A DNA stretch of 21,338 nucleotides from positions 1-21,338 of IMG/VR virus record IMGVR_UViG_3300012009_000262. The stretch is one strand, 5' to 3'. The stretch comes from a virus. Numbering within the stretch: position 1 is the stretch's first letter; each line of letters starts with the position of its first letter. The position numbers and the translations under genes are program-made. The notes beneath the pieces are model-generated. The model saw nothing but the letters and a program-made list of their open reading frames with translations. It was not told where the DNA came from and did not search any database. Shown piece after piece: positions 21,245-21,338 of the stretch.

Positions 21245-21338
21245 TTAAACCATGATCTTACTGTTTTTTCCTAATTCATAGACCAATCCAATGATTCGAT
21301 CTCCAAAGGCGTTAATTCGGGCAAACTCATCCCTATCT
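21245..21338 (-). CDS. Partial gene entering from the right edge (C-terminal 30 codons)
   Basis: On the minus strand an open frame runs from the window edge to a TAA at 21245-21247, encoding about 30 residues that include F-A-R-I-N-A-F-G-D-R-I-I-G-L-V-Y-E-L-G. The composition looks like real protein, and the other two frames contain stops. The gene ends 20 nt before the Nudix-remnant start and has the same direction, so it is probably in the same operon. Function cannot be told from this fragment. Confidence 0.6.
   Translation of the reverse strand, partial: DRDEFARINAFGDRIIGLVYELGKNSKIMV

Noticed and set aside
1-21338. tRNA genes, rRNA, integrase, transposase or insertion-sequence ends
   Set aside because: No cloverleaf with a T-loop consensus, no terminal inverted repeats and no recombinase motifs were seen on either strand by eye.

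Overview
The window looks like part of the genome of a large, AT-rich, T4-like tailed phage (by eye around 30% GC) whose host is probably a member of the Bacteroidota. The phage reading rests on four relatives of T4 proteins: a gp32-type single-stranded DNA-binding protein, a gp47-type recombination metallophosphatase homologue, a polynucleotide-kinase-like P-loop kinase and a possible gp16-type small terminase. Long fibre or appendage genes and tight gene packing with ATGA overlaps agree with this. The Bacteroidota reading rests on near-absent Shine-Dalgarno sequences (leaders are A-rich), a virus-encoded ribosomal protein bS21 that resembles Bacteroidota bS21, and a B12-dependent ribonucleotide reductase. 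No tRNA, integrase, transposase or CRISPR array was seen.

Layout. Rightward block 33-6106: an acidic repeat protein with a possibly gp33-like C-terminus, class II ribonucleotide reductase, bS21, a small coupled protein, a ribbon-helix-helix protein and the gp47-like protein. Leftward block 9549-6160: the gp32-like SSB, a strong terminator, then three unrecognised proteins (234, 371 and 159 aa). Rightward block 9866-18545: two large appendage proteins (966 and 756 aa), a membrane-anchored coiled-coil protein, a Gln-rich protein, a basic-linker protein and a DHH phosphoesterase. Then come a leftward candidate small terminase (19246-18542), a rightward kinase plus 201-aa protein (19279-20527), and a leftward cluster running off the right edge that includes a Nudix remnant.

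How it fits together. A TATATATA-type element lies 18-24 nt before the start codon of the first gene of most transcription units. It resembles the T4 late promoter TATAAATA, so the possibly gp33-like first gene may matter. RNR supplies dNTPs, and the SSB and gp47-like protein belong to replication and recombination. The bS21 probably acts on host ribosomes and, in this host group, could influence anti-Shine-Dalgarno exposure.

The most striking patterns are: (1) a short motif like the T4 capsid-targeting/prohead-protease sequence (Y-x-x-F-L-x-E) at the N-termini of several unrelated proteins and between the two domains of the 371-aa protein; (2) a gp47 homologue that has lost essentially all canonical metal ligands; (3) phage bS21 retaining the C-terminal Tyr implicated in anti-SD sequestration; (4) an unrecognised domain (GR-[LI]-W ... 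FW-[ED]-x-P) present three times in two genes; (5) twelve 15-residue W/F-G repeats in the 966-aa protein. Functional calls are by recognition of sequence motifs only; no database search was possible.
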